Below, piece by piece: positions 53,356 to 64,000 of a stretch of DNA of 64,000 bases (the stretch's first letter is position 1; the number at the start of each line of letters is the position of its first letter). A model generated the notes under the pieces. The model was not told the origin of the DNA. It saw only the letters and a program-made list of their open reading frames with translations, and did not search any database. The position numbers and the translations under genes are program-made. Origin of the DNA: Hydrangea macrophylla (Eukaryota; Streptophyta; Magnoliopsida; Cornales; Hydrangeaceae); assembly GCA_033977485.1 (NCBI GenBank), contig CM066987.1, positions 89,064,588 through 89,128,587 on the forward strand, written 5' to 3'.

Positions 53356-56298
53356 TGTAGACACCCCAATTTTGACCGGCCGTCGAATTTAGGAGAGCGT
53401 CACCTCCACGTCCAATGATGACAATGACCGAGAAATTCGAAGTATTCCAAGCTCTTCAGAAAATTCTCCAAAACGCGATAAAATTTCACAGAAAGACGGA
53501 AATACCAGGTATTCAGGAGAATTCAGGTATAAAACACAACTTTTGGAAAAGATATTCAAAAATAATTTGTTTCAAAAAGAGAAAAGACCTAAAAGGGGAA
53601 TTTTAGTCAAAACCGGCACACGGCAGGCTTCTGCGGCACTCGGTGACTGCCGCACGGCAGTCACAGAGTGCCGTGCCGGCACTTGTCAAGTGCCGCCGCA
53701 GGTTTCTGACTGCCGTTCGCTTCCAAAGTCTGTATTTTGCAGAGCAATACGTATGCGCATGCAAATAAGAACAAAAACTGATAAAGTAAGACTGACAAAG
53801 TTGCGGCAATCCATTAATTGCCGCGGCATTTGGTGAATGCCGCGCGGCAGTCATGAAGTGCCGCAACGGCATTTGATGAATGCCGCAGCGGTAGTCACGG
53901 ACTGCCGCGTCAGTGTCTGGACTGCCGCGCTGGACAGCAGTCTGCATAATTTCAGAAAGTACACATTGTACCAACTAATGAGGGAATTACACCTGTTTTT
54001 TACTCCGAAATTCACCAAAAATACCTGGTAATTTTGCTTATAAAAGAGAAGGGATCTTCCCAAAAGAGGAGACCAAGAAGAACACCAAGAGACATATTGG
54101 GAGAGAGAGCACATACTTCCATTTCACCCACATTTTTTTTAAAAAAAGAGAGTGTTTAGAGAATTAGAGAGAAGAGCTTGGAAGATCTTCAAAGAAAAGA
54201 AAACTTTGAGGATAATTTGGAGGTGATCCTCTAACCATAGATTATTAGCTTATCCTTTCTTCCCATCTCTAGTCTTAAAATCTTTCATTATTTTTCTTTG
54301 TTTATCAAGTAAACTTAGGAGTTTCTTTTGTTTCCATGTTACTTTCTTCCATTTTCTTGTTTACTTTCTTCTCTTGAAGGTCTTGGAGATCTTCAATATC
54401 TCTTTTGGCCTCTAGAGTATGATCTTTTGAATCCTATGTAGGCTTGTGCTTCACATAGGAGTCTAAGTTTAATCAATACTTCATAAGAGGATCCAAGTCC
54501 ACACTCATGATTTGGGTCTCCTAAACTTGGTGTCTTGAGGAATCCTTTCAATATTCCTTTAAGACTCATGAGTCATGGTCATGTCCCCCCTCTCTAATGA
54601 CCATTAAATGGTAGGAGAATGTAGTTTTGAAGTCTAAACCCCTCTCCATGGTTTAGATTTCCCTATCTTATAGATTTCATGAAGTCTATCCATATTTCAT
54701 TTGAAATCTATGAAGAATAAAGGTTTGTAGTCTCCCATGACCATCAAATGGTAGGAGAAATGGTTTGGTTCAACTCAACTTCATAGTTTAATAGTTGGAG
54801 TTACCAAATAAAAGTTGAACTAGCAAAATAAAAACAGTGAATCCACAAACTGTTTTTGATCAAAGATTTTTAGTTCAAAATCTAACCGTTGAAACTAAGT
54901 GAAACCAACGGGAAAGTGTCAATAACACATTGTTCTACCACTGTAATTTTTGTTTTGAGGTGGTTTCATGTTTAGAATGGTTTGATCATGGGTTTTGTGA
55001 AGCAACAATAATCTGTCCAGAATTTCAGAATAGTTTCAGAACAGCAACACTCTTTTGAAATAATTAAATCAGAGTTCTAACAAAGTTTATATGACCCAAA
55101 ATAATTTTTTCCAAGTAGATTGATGTGTTAGGAAGTCACCCTAAAAAGAACAAAGCAATTCTGATTTTTTTACTATTTTTAATAAATCGTGCAAGAATTC
55201 TGGACAGGAGATTGTAAGATGCTGAGTGATGTCTAGTGTTTTCCATATTCTCGGAGATCTAACCGTTGAAACCTTGATTTTCTTTTTGATTTGGAAACTA
55301 GACTCACAAAGGCATTCTGTGTCCAAAATTCATCAACATCAAACCATAAGAGACGTGTTTTTTATTTCTTTTAAGTTCTGGTCTGCTCTCTGCAATTTTC
55401 AGAGTTTTTATGACACATTTGACTTATTTTGTAAATAAGGATCTAAATGACTTTTTTATGATCTAGGGCTTAAACCATGCTTTAATAATGATTAGTTGAG
55501 CTTGAATTCAAAGTTTAAGAGTATTTCATAGTTTATCCTTGTCCATGTACATATTCATCCATATGGTTTGACACTTATAATTAAGACTTATTTGCTTTGG
55601 ATTTAATTACATTAGATAGATGTAAGCTAGAAATTTAGGATTGTTATTTCTAACATCGTATTTTGCATATCATGTGGACTAACCCTTTGTTTTGTAGCGC
55701 TATTAAGGTACGATTTCTCGATCCCTCTCTAGTTTATTAAATTTCTTGATTTTATTTGATTTTTGACCTCAATGCGCGACACCCTAGAATTAGGTTTTGC
55801 CTTATGTGTATATGTGATTAGAGACTCTTTTTAGGATTTTCTTTTGTTCGCATGCATTGCACGTTTATTATCGCTGCTGGATCCCGGGTAAGTTCACTTG
55901 TTCTCTATTGCATATCATATCGCTTGCTACCTGAATTATGTGGCTTTTGAATGATATTTTGTCAATTGCAATTTTACACCCTTTGGACATGCTTTTGTGA
56001 TGTATATGTATATATTTATTAGTTGAAGGCATGCTTAGATTAATAAATTTAATTAAAAGGATGTTGAATAGAGGCCTATCGCAAGATAGGATGAGAGAGG
56101 GTGTTTTAGTCCGACGGGCTCCTTCCTCTCTCATTCCATAATCCCCGGACCTAGTTAATCTTTGGTTTCGCAAAAAGATCAGTTTGCTTTTAAAATGGTT
56201 TCTTAATTTTCCTTTTAAAAAAAAATTAAGTGGCGACTCATTTTGTTTTAGAAATTGATTTTGAAAAGCTGTGGGTAAGTCAACCTGCGATATCCACA
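53356..56298 (+). repeat. Inner LTR 3
   Basis: 2943 bp, TGTAGACACC to ATATCCACA; palindrome arrays at about 53615-53720 and 53807-53945; TATAAAA at 54039-54045. It is followed by the CCAGG target duplication (56299-56303). Confidence 0.95.
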
Positions 56299-56303
56299 CC
56301 AGG

Positions 56304-56612
56304 TCAATTCGGAAAACACCATTGCATGGCACTTGCATCACGATAAGATAGGTACATTCATCCGTATGATCACTTGCGTTTGTGTATGTTTAGCTCCTGC
56401 CTGAACTACGTCTTGGTCTGATTCCTGAGGGGATACGTAGGCAGCTCACCGATGAGCACGACCAGCATGAACCGTTCGTGCAGCCAATTTTTTGCAACGC
56501 ATTTTGTTTTTACCTAAATTCGACAGTCTGGTCAAAGGCTTGTCTTCACACAGGCTTTGACATTCACTTATGGGATGCGTTGCCCCACAAGCTCTGTCAA
56601 AGAGGGGCAAAC
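56304..56612 (+). other. Rest of outer 3' UTR: hairpin module and polypurine tract
   Basis: Resumes the outer element after the nested insert. Hairpin module at 56402-56444 (CTGATTCC-TGA-GGGGATACG). Polypurine tract AAAGAGGGGCAAAC at 56599-56612, abutting the 3' LTR. Confidence 0.85.
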
Positions 56613-59566
56613 TGTAGACACCCCAATTTTGACCAACCGTCGAATTGAGGAGAGTGTCGCCTCCGTATCCGATGATGACAAGGACTGGAAGATTCGAAGT
56701 ATTCCAAGCTCTTCAGAAAGTTCTCTAAACGTAGTGAAATTTCACAGAAAAGAGGAAAATACCAGGTATTTAAGAGAATTCAGGTATAAAACACAATTTT
56801 CAGAAAAAATCCTCAAAAATCATTTGCTTTGGGAAAAAGAAAATCTAAAAGAGGGAATCTTAGCTAAAAACGGCACACGGCGGACTGCCGCGGCACTCAC
56901 TGAGTGCCGCACGGCAGTCATAGAGTGCCGGGCCGACATTCACCAAGTGCTGCCAACAATTTCTGACTGCCGTTCACTTTTAAAGTCTGTATTTTGCAGA
57001 GCAATACGTATGCGTATGCGAATAAGAACAAAAAACTGATAAAGTAAGACTGACAAAAACGCGGCAATCCATTAATTTCCGCGGCATTTGATGAATGCCG
57101 CGCGGCAGTCGCGTAGTGCCGCGACGGCAGTCATGAACTGCCGCCGCGGCATTCACGGACTGCCGCGACAGTTTCTGGACTGCCGCGCTGGGCAGCAGTC
57201 TGCCTAATTTCAGAAAGTACACATTGTACCACCAAATGAGAGAATTACACCTGTTTTTTGCTCCGAAATTCACCAAAAATACCTGATAATTTTGCCTATA
57301 AAAGAGAAGGGATCTTCCTTGGATGAGGGGAAGAAGGAGAGATAATATAAGAGAAATAATACCACTACATCAACATATTTTGGAGAGAAAAGAGAAGAGA
57401 GTTTAGAGAATTAAGAAGAAGAGTTTGGAAGATCTTCAAAGAAAAGAGAACTTTGAGGATAATTTGGAGGTGATCCCCTATGCCATAGATTGTTTGTTTA
57501 CTCTTTTTTCTTTTTGAACTTCTAATCCTAAAATCTCTTGTTATTTTTGTTTGTCAAGCAAGCTTAGGAGTCTCTATTTCTAATTCTTCCTTGTTTTTTT
57601 TTTGTATATGTTCTTCTCTTGAGAATCTTGGAGATCTTCAATATCTCTCTTGATCTCTTGAGTATGATCCTTTGAACCTCATGTAAAGCTTATACTCTAC
57701 ATGAGAGTCAAAATTTGATCATCACTTTGTTTCATATAGGTGGATCCAAGTCCATGCTCATGACTTGGATCCTCCCAACTTAGTATCTAATGAAGTCATT
57801 CCCTTATTCCTTTTGAAACTTAGGAGTATTAGTCATGTCTTTATCTCCCATGATCATCAAATGGTAGGAGTAATAAGTTGAATTCAAGCTTTGGTCTATA
57901 AAGTTTGAGTCCATTGTTTGGAATTTTGAGAAGTTCATTTCATACTTCATCAAAATCCACAAGTATAAAGTGTTTTTACTCTCCAAGGACCATCAAATAG
58001 TAGAAAAAGTAGTTTGGTTTAATCCCAACTTCATGTGTTATTAGTTGAGGTTAACCAACAAAGTTGAACTAGCAAAATGAAAACAGTGGATTCACAAACT
58101 GTTTTCGATCAAAGATTTTTAGTTCGAGATCTAACCGTTGAAATCAAGTGAAACCAACAGGAAAGTGTCAATAACAAATCGTTTTACCACTGTAATTTTT
58201 CTTTTGAGGTGGTTTTATATTTAGAAGGGTTTGATCATGGGTTTTGTGAGACAACCACAATCTGTCCAGAATTTCAGAATAGTTTCAGAACAGCAAACCG
58301 GTTTTAAAATTGATAGATCAGAGCTCTAACCAAGTTTTCATGACCTCTAATAATTGTTTATAAGGACCTTAATGTGTTATGAAGGTTCCCTAAAACGAAT
58401 GAAGCAATTCGGATTTGTTTGCTATTTTTAAAAAATCATACAAGATCTCTGGACAGAGAGTTGTAAAATGCTGAGTGATGCCTAGTGCTTTCCACATTCC
58501 CGGAGATCTAACCGTTCAAACCTTGATTTTCTTTCTGGGTTAGAAACTAGACTCACAGAGGCATAACATATCCAAAAAGAATTAAGATCCAACCATTGGG
58601 AGTAGTTTATTTCTATTTTTGAACATCTGGTCTGCTCTCTGTAATTCATAAAAACTGCTGCTATTTTGTCTAATCTTATTTATTTCAACTCAAATGGTCT
58701 CTTAAATGTCTTAGGACTCAAACCATGTTTTGAATAATGATAATTTAGATTAAACCCAGAGGCTTAGGGATACAAATTAGTGAATAAATTCATACCTCAT
58801 GCTTGTTCATATTCGTGCATTCATTGATACATGATAATATTCATAAGTAGGACTTATCTCTTGTCTTAGTTGAATCAAATTGAACATGATTTAGGATTAA
58901 TTACCCTTTGATATTATATCTTGTCTAAGGCATGTGTACTAACCTTTGTTTTGTAGCGCATTTGAGGTACAACTTCTCATCTCCCTTTTTAGTTTATTTC
59001 ATTTCTTGATTTTATTGACTTTTCAATCTCATGCGCGACACCTTAGAATTAGGAGCTTGCCTTATATGTATATGTGATTAGAGACTTTATTAGGATTTTC
59101 TTTTATTTGTATGCATTGCACGTTTAATATCGCTACTGGATCCCGGGTAAGTCCTCTTGTTCCTTATTGCATATCATATTGCTTGCCACTTGAAATATGT
59201 GGTTTATGAATGATATTTTGTCATTAGCAATTTTACACCCTTTGGACATGCTTTTGTGATGTATATGTATATATGTATCAGTTGAGGGCATGCTTAGATT
59301 AATAAATTTGATTAAAACGATGTTGAGTAGAGGCCTATCACAAGATAGGATGAGAGATGGTGTTTTAGTCTGATGGGCTCCTTCCTCTCTCATTCCATAA
59401 TCCCCGGACCTAGTTAATCTTTGGTTTCGCAAACGATCAGTTTCCTTTCAAAATGGTTTCTTAATTTTTCCTTTTAAAAATTAAGTGGCGACTCATTTGT
59501 TTTGAATTTGAAGTTGAAATTTTTTTTTAAAAAAAAGCTGTGGGTAAGAAAAATGCGATATCCACA
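56613..59566 (+). repeat. 3' LTR of outer element
   Basis: 2954 bp, same termini as the 5' LTR, TATAAAA at 57297-57303, palindrome arrays at about 56871-56975 and 57060-57200. It retains about 13 bp of a palindrome unit (TCATGAACTGCCGC, near 57130) that the 5' LTR has lost. Confidence 0.95.
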
Positions 59567-59571
59567 CCAGG
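59567..59571. repeat. Target-site duplication of outer element (right copy)
   Basis: CCAGG directly after the LTR end, matching 727-731. Confidence 0.9.
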
Positions 59572-59855
59572 ACCCATCTCTGAATCTCTCGTGGTTGATC
59601 AAATTTTGCAACGCCCAATCCAAAAGAGCCGGTTAGGACCTTCGAGAGCTGATTCTTCTCTGGACTCTCTGAGAATCTCTCTTTCAATTCTTGACCTAGA
59701 ACCAAGATCCCATCTCTGAATCTCTCACGGTTGATCAAATCTTGTGACCGAGAACCAGGACCCATCTCTGAATCTCTCACAGTTGATCAAACCTTTTGAT
59801 CGAGAACCAGGACCCATATCTGAATCTCTCGCGGTTGATCGAATCTTAACAATGC
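59572..59855. repeat. Flanking tandem repeat right of outer element
   Basis: Contains the same unit as 556-731, followed by shorter repeats of about 50-60 bp beginning GACCCATCTCTGAATCTCTC and ending GAGAACCAG. The outer element sits inside this array. Confidence 0.8.
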
Positions 59856-60260
59856 TCCTCGACTTTTCAATGATGCTTTTCAACTCTTCTGATGCTCCTC
59901 AACACATCTGATGCTCCTTCAACGATGCACCTCAACACACCTGATGCTCCTCAACTCTTCAACGATGCTCCTCAACACATCTGATGCTCCTCTTCGACAA
60001 TACTCCTCAACACTTCTGATGTTCCTCGATGTTACTCTACTTTTCAACGATGCTTCTCAACTCTCTTGATATTCCTCGATGCTCCAACAATGCTTCTCAA
60101 CTCTCCTGGTGTTCCTCGATGCTCCTCTAATCTCTGGGCTCTAAGACACCCTCACAAAAACATCTCATCAGCAAACCTGGACTCTGAGCCCTAAAATACC
60201 TCAATAATACATCTCATCAATATAACACATCTAGACTCTGATTGGATCAGCAATAGGTGT
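59856..60260. repeat. Low-complexity GATGCTCCTCAAC repeat
   Basis: Degenerate reiterations of GATGCTCCTCAACACATCT and relatives up to about 60130, then two similar stretches with CTCTGAGCCCTAA / CATCTCATCA. No gene is seen. Confidence 0.6.
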
Positions 60261-60839
60261 TGGGGATATTCCCTCCGGTCAGCCGCCTTGAGAAATAACT
60301 ATCGGTTGTAGTTTGCAACCACTTACAAGTTTATGCTACTCATACTTGGGACACTTCTTATGTTGCGACCTTGATTGGTGCAGTAATTATGTTTGGTACT
60401 TCTGCTTGTATCAACATTTTTTTAATAATTGGGAATCACCTTAAACCCACACATTTGAGACCATCAGGACAAATGGACTTAACAAGAATGACGATGACGA
60501 GAAAAGTTGGGTTAGTTTGCATGAGACCTCGATCTCTGACACACTTTTGATTAGATTACTACTGACTCAAACAAAGAAGGATTAACCTAGACATGAATTT
60601 CTCAAATTTCCATGATCCAATGTGCCTTTGTCATAAATGATGTACCGCTCATCTTTTATATTCACTTCTCATCTTAATATGATAGCACTTTGCTGATAAA
60701 TCTAATTTTTAAAAGTTCCTCCCTATTGATCTAATCAATCCTTTGATTCTCCCAAGATGTGCTTAGAATTAGTGCCTTAGCTTATAGAACAAAAGATACT
60801 CTATTTCAAAAAATTTCAAAACAACTTGGTGACTTGAAA
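60261..60839. other. Unassigned AT-rich sequence
   Basis: No ORF of note, no RNA gene and no repeat that I can identify. Confidence 0.4.
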
Positions 60840-61560
60840 ACTTGCCCTTGGTGTGAAGGGATTGCGTTAGGCAAACAGAGTTTGCCCCTAGTTTGAGGTG
60901 TAAGAAGTGGAATTCATAGGCAAATGAGGTGGGTGACCGAAGTTTGCCCCTAGTTTGGATGATGGTTTATTGGAGGTTCTGGGCAAACGAGGTAGGTGAC
61001 TGAAGTTTCTCCCTTGTATGAAGCGTAGATAGTAAAATTCAGGTAAACGATGTGGGTAGCCGAAGTTTGCCCCTAGTATGGAAGGTAATTTCTGGCTTAA
61101 GGCAAGGGCGGTGACTTTAATCTCTCATATGCTCATAACTTTTTCCTAGGCACTGGTGAAGTTACCTAGCGAGCTATTTTCTCTCTTTTGTTGTTGCTCA
61201 CTCTAGATTTAGCTCTAATTTTTGCCTAGGCGTCCTTTTAGATTTTCGACCTAGTGAGCCATCCTTCTTTTCTTTTTAAAAGTCTGCCTACGTACCCCCG
61301 AGCGGGGATCAGGTCCAACGTAGTTCGGGCCAAAGTCTTGAAAGAATGAGGGTTTATTATGATGGTGCCGACCGAACCGATGCGGTTGCCTACGTATCCC
61401 TGAGTGGAAATCAGGTCGAGCTTAGTTCAAGGCGAGGCTTGAAAGAAGAGGGGTTGATTATGGTAGTGTCAACCGAACCGATGCGGCTTCCTATGTATCC
61501 CCGAGTAGGAATCAGGTCGAGCGTAGTTCAAGGCAAGGCTTTGAAAGAAATTGGTTGAGG
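60840..61560 (-). mobile_element. Decayed reverse-oriented relative: post-pol region with amplified modules
   Basis: Reverse complement of the post-pol region of the elements above. About four copies of GTTTGCCCCTAGT or decayed forms (60880-61085) correspond to ACTAGGGGCAAAC. Three copies of the hairpin module with its GGTTCGGT partner, spaced 102 and 101 bp (starting near 61286, 61388 and 61489), correspond to GATACGTAGGCAACC...GGTTCGGTC. No coding sequence remains. Confidence 0.7.
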
Positions 61561-62440
61561 ATTTTTCAAACCAATCATCAAAGAAGTTCAAACTTAGCTC
61601 ACTTGTGGTAGCCTTGAATGAGAAGATTTAGTTTCGGTCTCCCTTTCTTTTTTTTTTCTTTTCTTTTTATTTTGAGGATTGATCCTTTTCACTTTCGCCT
61701 AGCCAGTCAATTTTACTTTTCATGTAGTTGATTCTTATGAGATTTTTTGATCACAATCTCAGAATTCTAGAATGTGCATGTCAGTTCTCGGAATTTATAC
61801 GTGGTCGTTCCGAGCCTTTTGAAATGTGATCTAGGCATGTTCTCATGATGTACCTTGAAGTGTACAATTCTCTGTATCACCAAAATTTTTTTTCTTTCAT
61901 TTTCACCATCATTTTGATTGACTAAGGTCAGATCTTGGAAATCAATACCTTTTCAGCTCTAACTTTTGCCTAGGTGCCCTTTCGGGTTTTCAACCTAGCG
62001 AGCTTTTCTTTTCTTTCTTTTTCTTTCTTTTTTTTTTTACTTTTTTTTTTGAAAGGGGAGAAGAAACTCATTGAAAGTGTTGGCTACCATCAAGGACTAA
62101 GTTTGCACTGCTTTTAACAGACAGATTGTATGGCTCCCCATTGGATTGGGCTTAAGGCTTTGAAATGGTGGAAAACGGGTGTTGGGCAAGCCCCAAGTCA
62201 GTTTCAAGCATGTCTTTTCAAGATTGAGGCAAGAGCATCTTTAAATTCTTAAAGTAAGACTATTCAATTCTCAGCTCTTCATTGGTGTCAACGTGAAATC
62301 GACTTTGACCTTTCAGGATTCTTTTTTGATTTGTTGCAAAAAATTATTAGCAGAGTAATATCCATGGTAGTTGATTCGAGTTGAAAAGTGCATGTTCATA
62401 GCGTATTACATGGTTCTTTATGCATCCTTTTATCCCCAAA
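61561..62440. other. Pyrimidine-rich non-coding sequence
   Basis: TTTTCTTTC tracts near 61645 and 62006-62050. A motif GCCTAGG...CCTAG(C/T)GAGC occurs near 61147, 61222 and 61970, suggesting an old local duplication. No gene is seen. Confidence 0.4.
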
Positions 62441-64000
62441 GTCCCTACATTTAGGTGTATTCTAATAGCAATGTTCTTTTTATTGTGTTAATGCTAAAAC
62501 ATATGTTTATGCGTTGTTTTATAGGTATTAGAATGTAATTCAATGAAGTGGAGCTAAAGAAAAGTGATTCTGGTGAAGAGAATAACGGAAGCAGCTGAGA
62601 AAATGCCAATTTTGACAATGAATACTTCAGATTTAGAATATTTTCCCAGAGATATGAAATGCAGATCTTTGAGTTACAGTCGCGTGGCCACAAACGGGAG
62701 GTCAATCCGAGGTCCGAGTATGAAGTTATGGCCATTCTCCCATTGGTGCGCAGAGCTGTCAAAATCAGAGAGTTCAATCGATTGAGGAGAATTCAATTGA
62801 TCGAACTAAGCTCGATCGATTGAACTTCATATTCAACCAAAAGTTGCGTACAGTATGCGGGAACCCTATATATAAGTCATTTTGACACCAGACGAGAGGA
62901 GGACGCTCCAGAACGCAGAAAACAGCAGTTTAGGGTAGTTTTAGGGTTAGATTAGGCTAGATTCATCTTTTTCTTCCTCTTTTTCATTAATATATTGAAG
63001 ATTATTGAAGATTCAAGTGGATTACATGTTTATTTCGAGTTTATTTCAGATTATATCCAGGTTTTTTTTTTTCAATCCTTGTTATTTGATTGTTATTAGT
63101 TTATATGCTATGACTACTTTAAGTTACTGTTTCCGTATTAATTTATTCATGTTTCTGTAGTTTAGACATTGGAAATATGTGATGAAGCATTGATTTCTAG
63201 CCTCTGCCATGTATGATATAGAAAACCTCGGCTCGATCGATCGAAGGTATATTGATTGATCGAACCAGAGCCATAGTCAAGCGATCGAAGACATTTCGAT
63301 CGATTGAAGGATGAGGCAGTCCGATCGATTGAGAGCGCTTCGATCGATCAAACTTGCTAATTCCTGAGATGATTCTTTTAAATATTCCATGACTTTCTGT
63401 TTTAGAAATTTGTCATCAAATTGTCCCTATAAGCTCAGTTTGTCTCAACAATTTTTAGAACTTGAAGCCTTAAGGCTATTTTCTTCAATGACTTTTGAAA
63501 ACCACTTTGAATGCTAACATCATTTAGAGTGCAAGTAATAACCATTGTTTTAAACCGTCTTCTAAGTATTTTAAATCACTTGTGATGATATAGTCCCGGT
63601 CATGAAAGGGCTATTGATTCTTTATCTTTAGAAAAATACAGAATGCTGAAGAGGAATGAACTCCATAGAACGTTAATGAGTATGCATGGTAGATGGTTAG
63701 GATCAATGTGGATTCACGTGTTTCCAACACCTTTAGTTTATTTGTTTAATTAGTTATGTTTCTTTATGCTTTAATTTGTTATTTAGTTTAATTTAATTAA
63801 TTAGGATTCGTTAGAACCTCCACCCGTATATTGATATTTTCTTTTCTTTAGGTTGTAACTTAATATATATTCTTCCTATTCCTTCCCTCTGAGATCGACC
63901 TGGACTTCCAGTACTATATTACTTGCACGATCACCTACACTTGGGTGTTATAAACGAGCGCACAACTTTTTAGTCGTGTCAGCAGTTTAAAAAGTGACAC
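62441..64000 (+). mobile_element. Probable LTR-like fragment of another retrotransposon, cut by window edge
   Basis: No coding capacity. TATA-like TATATATAA at 62867-62875 is followed by a leader-like stretch. Many TCGATCGATTGA words occur at 62774-62822 and 63231-63352. Near 63887-63950 GAGATCGACCTGGACTTCC...TTACTTGCACGATCACC resembles the terminal part of some Athila-type plant LTRs. Ends and target duplication are not visible, so the call is tentative. Confidence 0.35.

Larger units (their letters stand above)
17951..56298 (+). mobile_element. Inner Tat retrotransposon dimer: LTR-internal-LTR-internal-LTR
   Basis: Three LTRs of 2943 bp at 17951, 35652 and 53356 surround two internal regions. 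The repeat period is 17701 bp, then 17704 bp, the difference arising in A-tracts. Only the two outer ends carry the CCAGG duplication, so the array behaves as one insertion. By eye the two internal regions differ at about 20 single positions and the first and third LTRs at about four. Each unit carries an open Gag-Pro-Pol frame, a stop-interrupted ORF-A and an intact antisense PMD gene. Confidence 0.93.
732..59566 (+). mobile_element. Outer Tat-lineage Ty3/gypsy LTR retrotransposon, split by a nested relative
   Basis: The element is bounded by LTRs at 732-3671 and 56613-59566 and a CCAGG target duplication. Without the nested insert (17951-56298 plus one target copy) it is about 20.5 kb. Order: LTR, tRNA-Arg primer site, leader, broken gag-pol, hairpin module and A-tract, antisense ORF-A, antisense PMD gene, GC-rich and 60-bp minisatellites, hairpin module, polypurine tract, LTR. 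Its two LTRs differ by many substitutions plus indels, including about 13 bp of one palindrome unit missing from the 5' LTR near 1248. It is therefore clearly older than the inner insertion. All its genes carry stops or frameshifts, so it is not autonomous. Confidence 0.95.

Noticed and set aside
61346..61558. 70-codon plus-strand ORF
   Set aside because: It reads across the reversed non-coding module array and repeats with the 101-bp period; there is no protein resemblance.

Overview
The window is plant nuclear DNA, almost certainly from a flowering plant. Nearly all of it is one nest of very large Ty3/gypsy LTR retrotransposons of the Tat lineage (the group that includes Ogre). The reasons are a Gag-Pro-Pol order of protease, reverse transcriptase (RT), a degenerate native RNase H, a second archaeal-type RNase H and integrase, no chromodomain, a primer-binding site matching tRNA-Arg, LTRs of about 2.95 kb, and antisense genes of the plant-specific mobile-domain (PMD) type. 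I see no ordinary host gene.

Layout. 1-455 is a 63-bp minisatellite and 456-726 is part of a longer tandem repeat. An outer element starts at 732 (5' LTR 732-3671) and ends at 59566 (3' LTR 56613-59566), with target-site duplication CCAGG at 727-731 and 59567-59571. Its gag-pol (4583-11506) and antisense genes are broken. Its 3' untranslated region is split by a second insertion of the same family, 17951-56298, which also has target duplication CCAGG (17946-17950 and 56299-56303). The inner insertion is a dimer with three LTRs of exactly 2943 bp (17951-20893, 35652-38594, 53356-56298) around two internal regions that are nearly identical. Each inner copy has an uninterrupted 2211-residue Gag-Pro-Pol frame. 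From 59572 to the end lie the outer element's flanking repeats, low-complexity DNA, a reverse-oriented decayed relative (60840-61560) and a TCGATCGA-rich, LTR-like segment cut by the window edge.

How one element works, inferred from the inner copies. The LTR drives a sense RNA from a TATA box about 680 bp into the LTR. The leader carries a 50-nt complement of tRNA-Arg, a conserved hairpin-containing block and a short first gag exon with an intron, followed by the long Gag-Pro-Pol frame. Downstream of pol are two genes on the opposite strand. One is a single-exon ORF resembling DUF7745 proteins (ORF-A, interrupted by a stop in every copy here). The other is a six-coding-exon PMD gene of about 593 residues with intact splice sites. 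The antisense part is followed by GC-rich and 60-bp minisatellites, a conserved hairpin module, the polypurine tract and the 3' LTR. Arrays of about 21-bp GCGGCA...TGCCGC palindromes lie just upstream of all three putative start regions (LTR, ORF-A, PMD gene).

The most interesting points are the intron-bearing antisense PMD gene intact in two copies, the palindrome arrays shared by three promoters, the tRNA complement that appears to record an inosine and to stop at tRNA base 27, and the three-LTR dimer nested in a relative at an identical CCAGG target.
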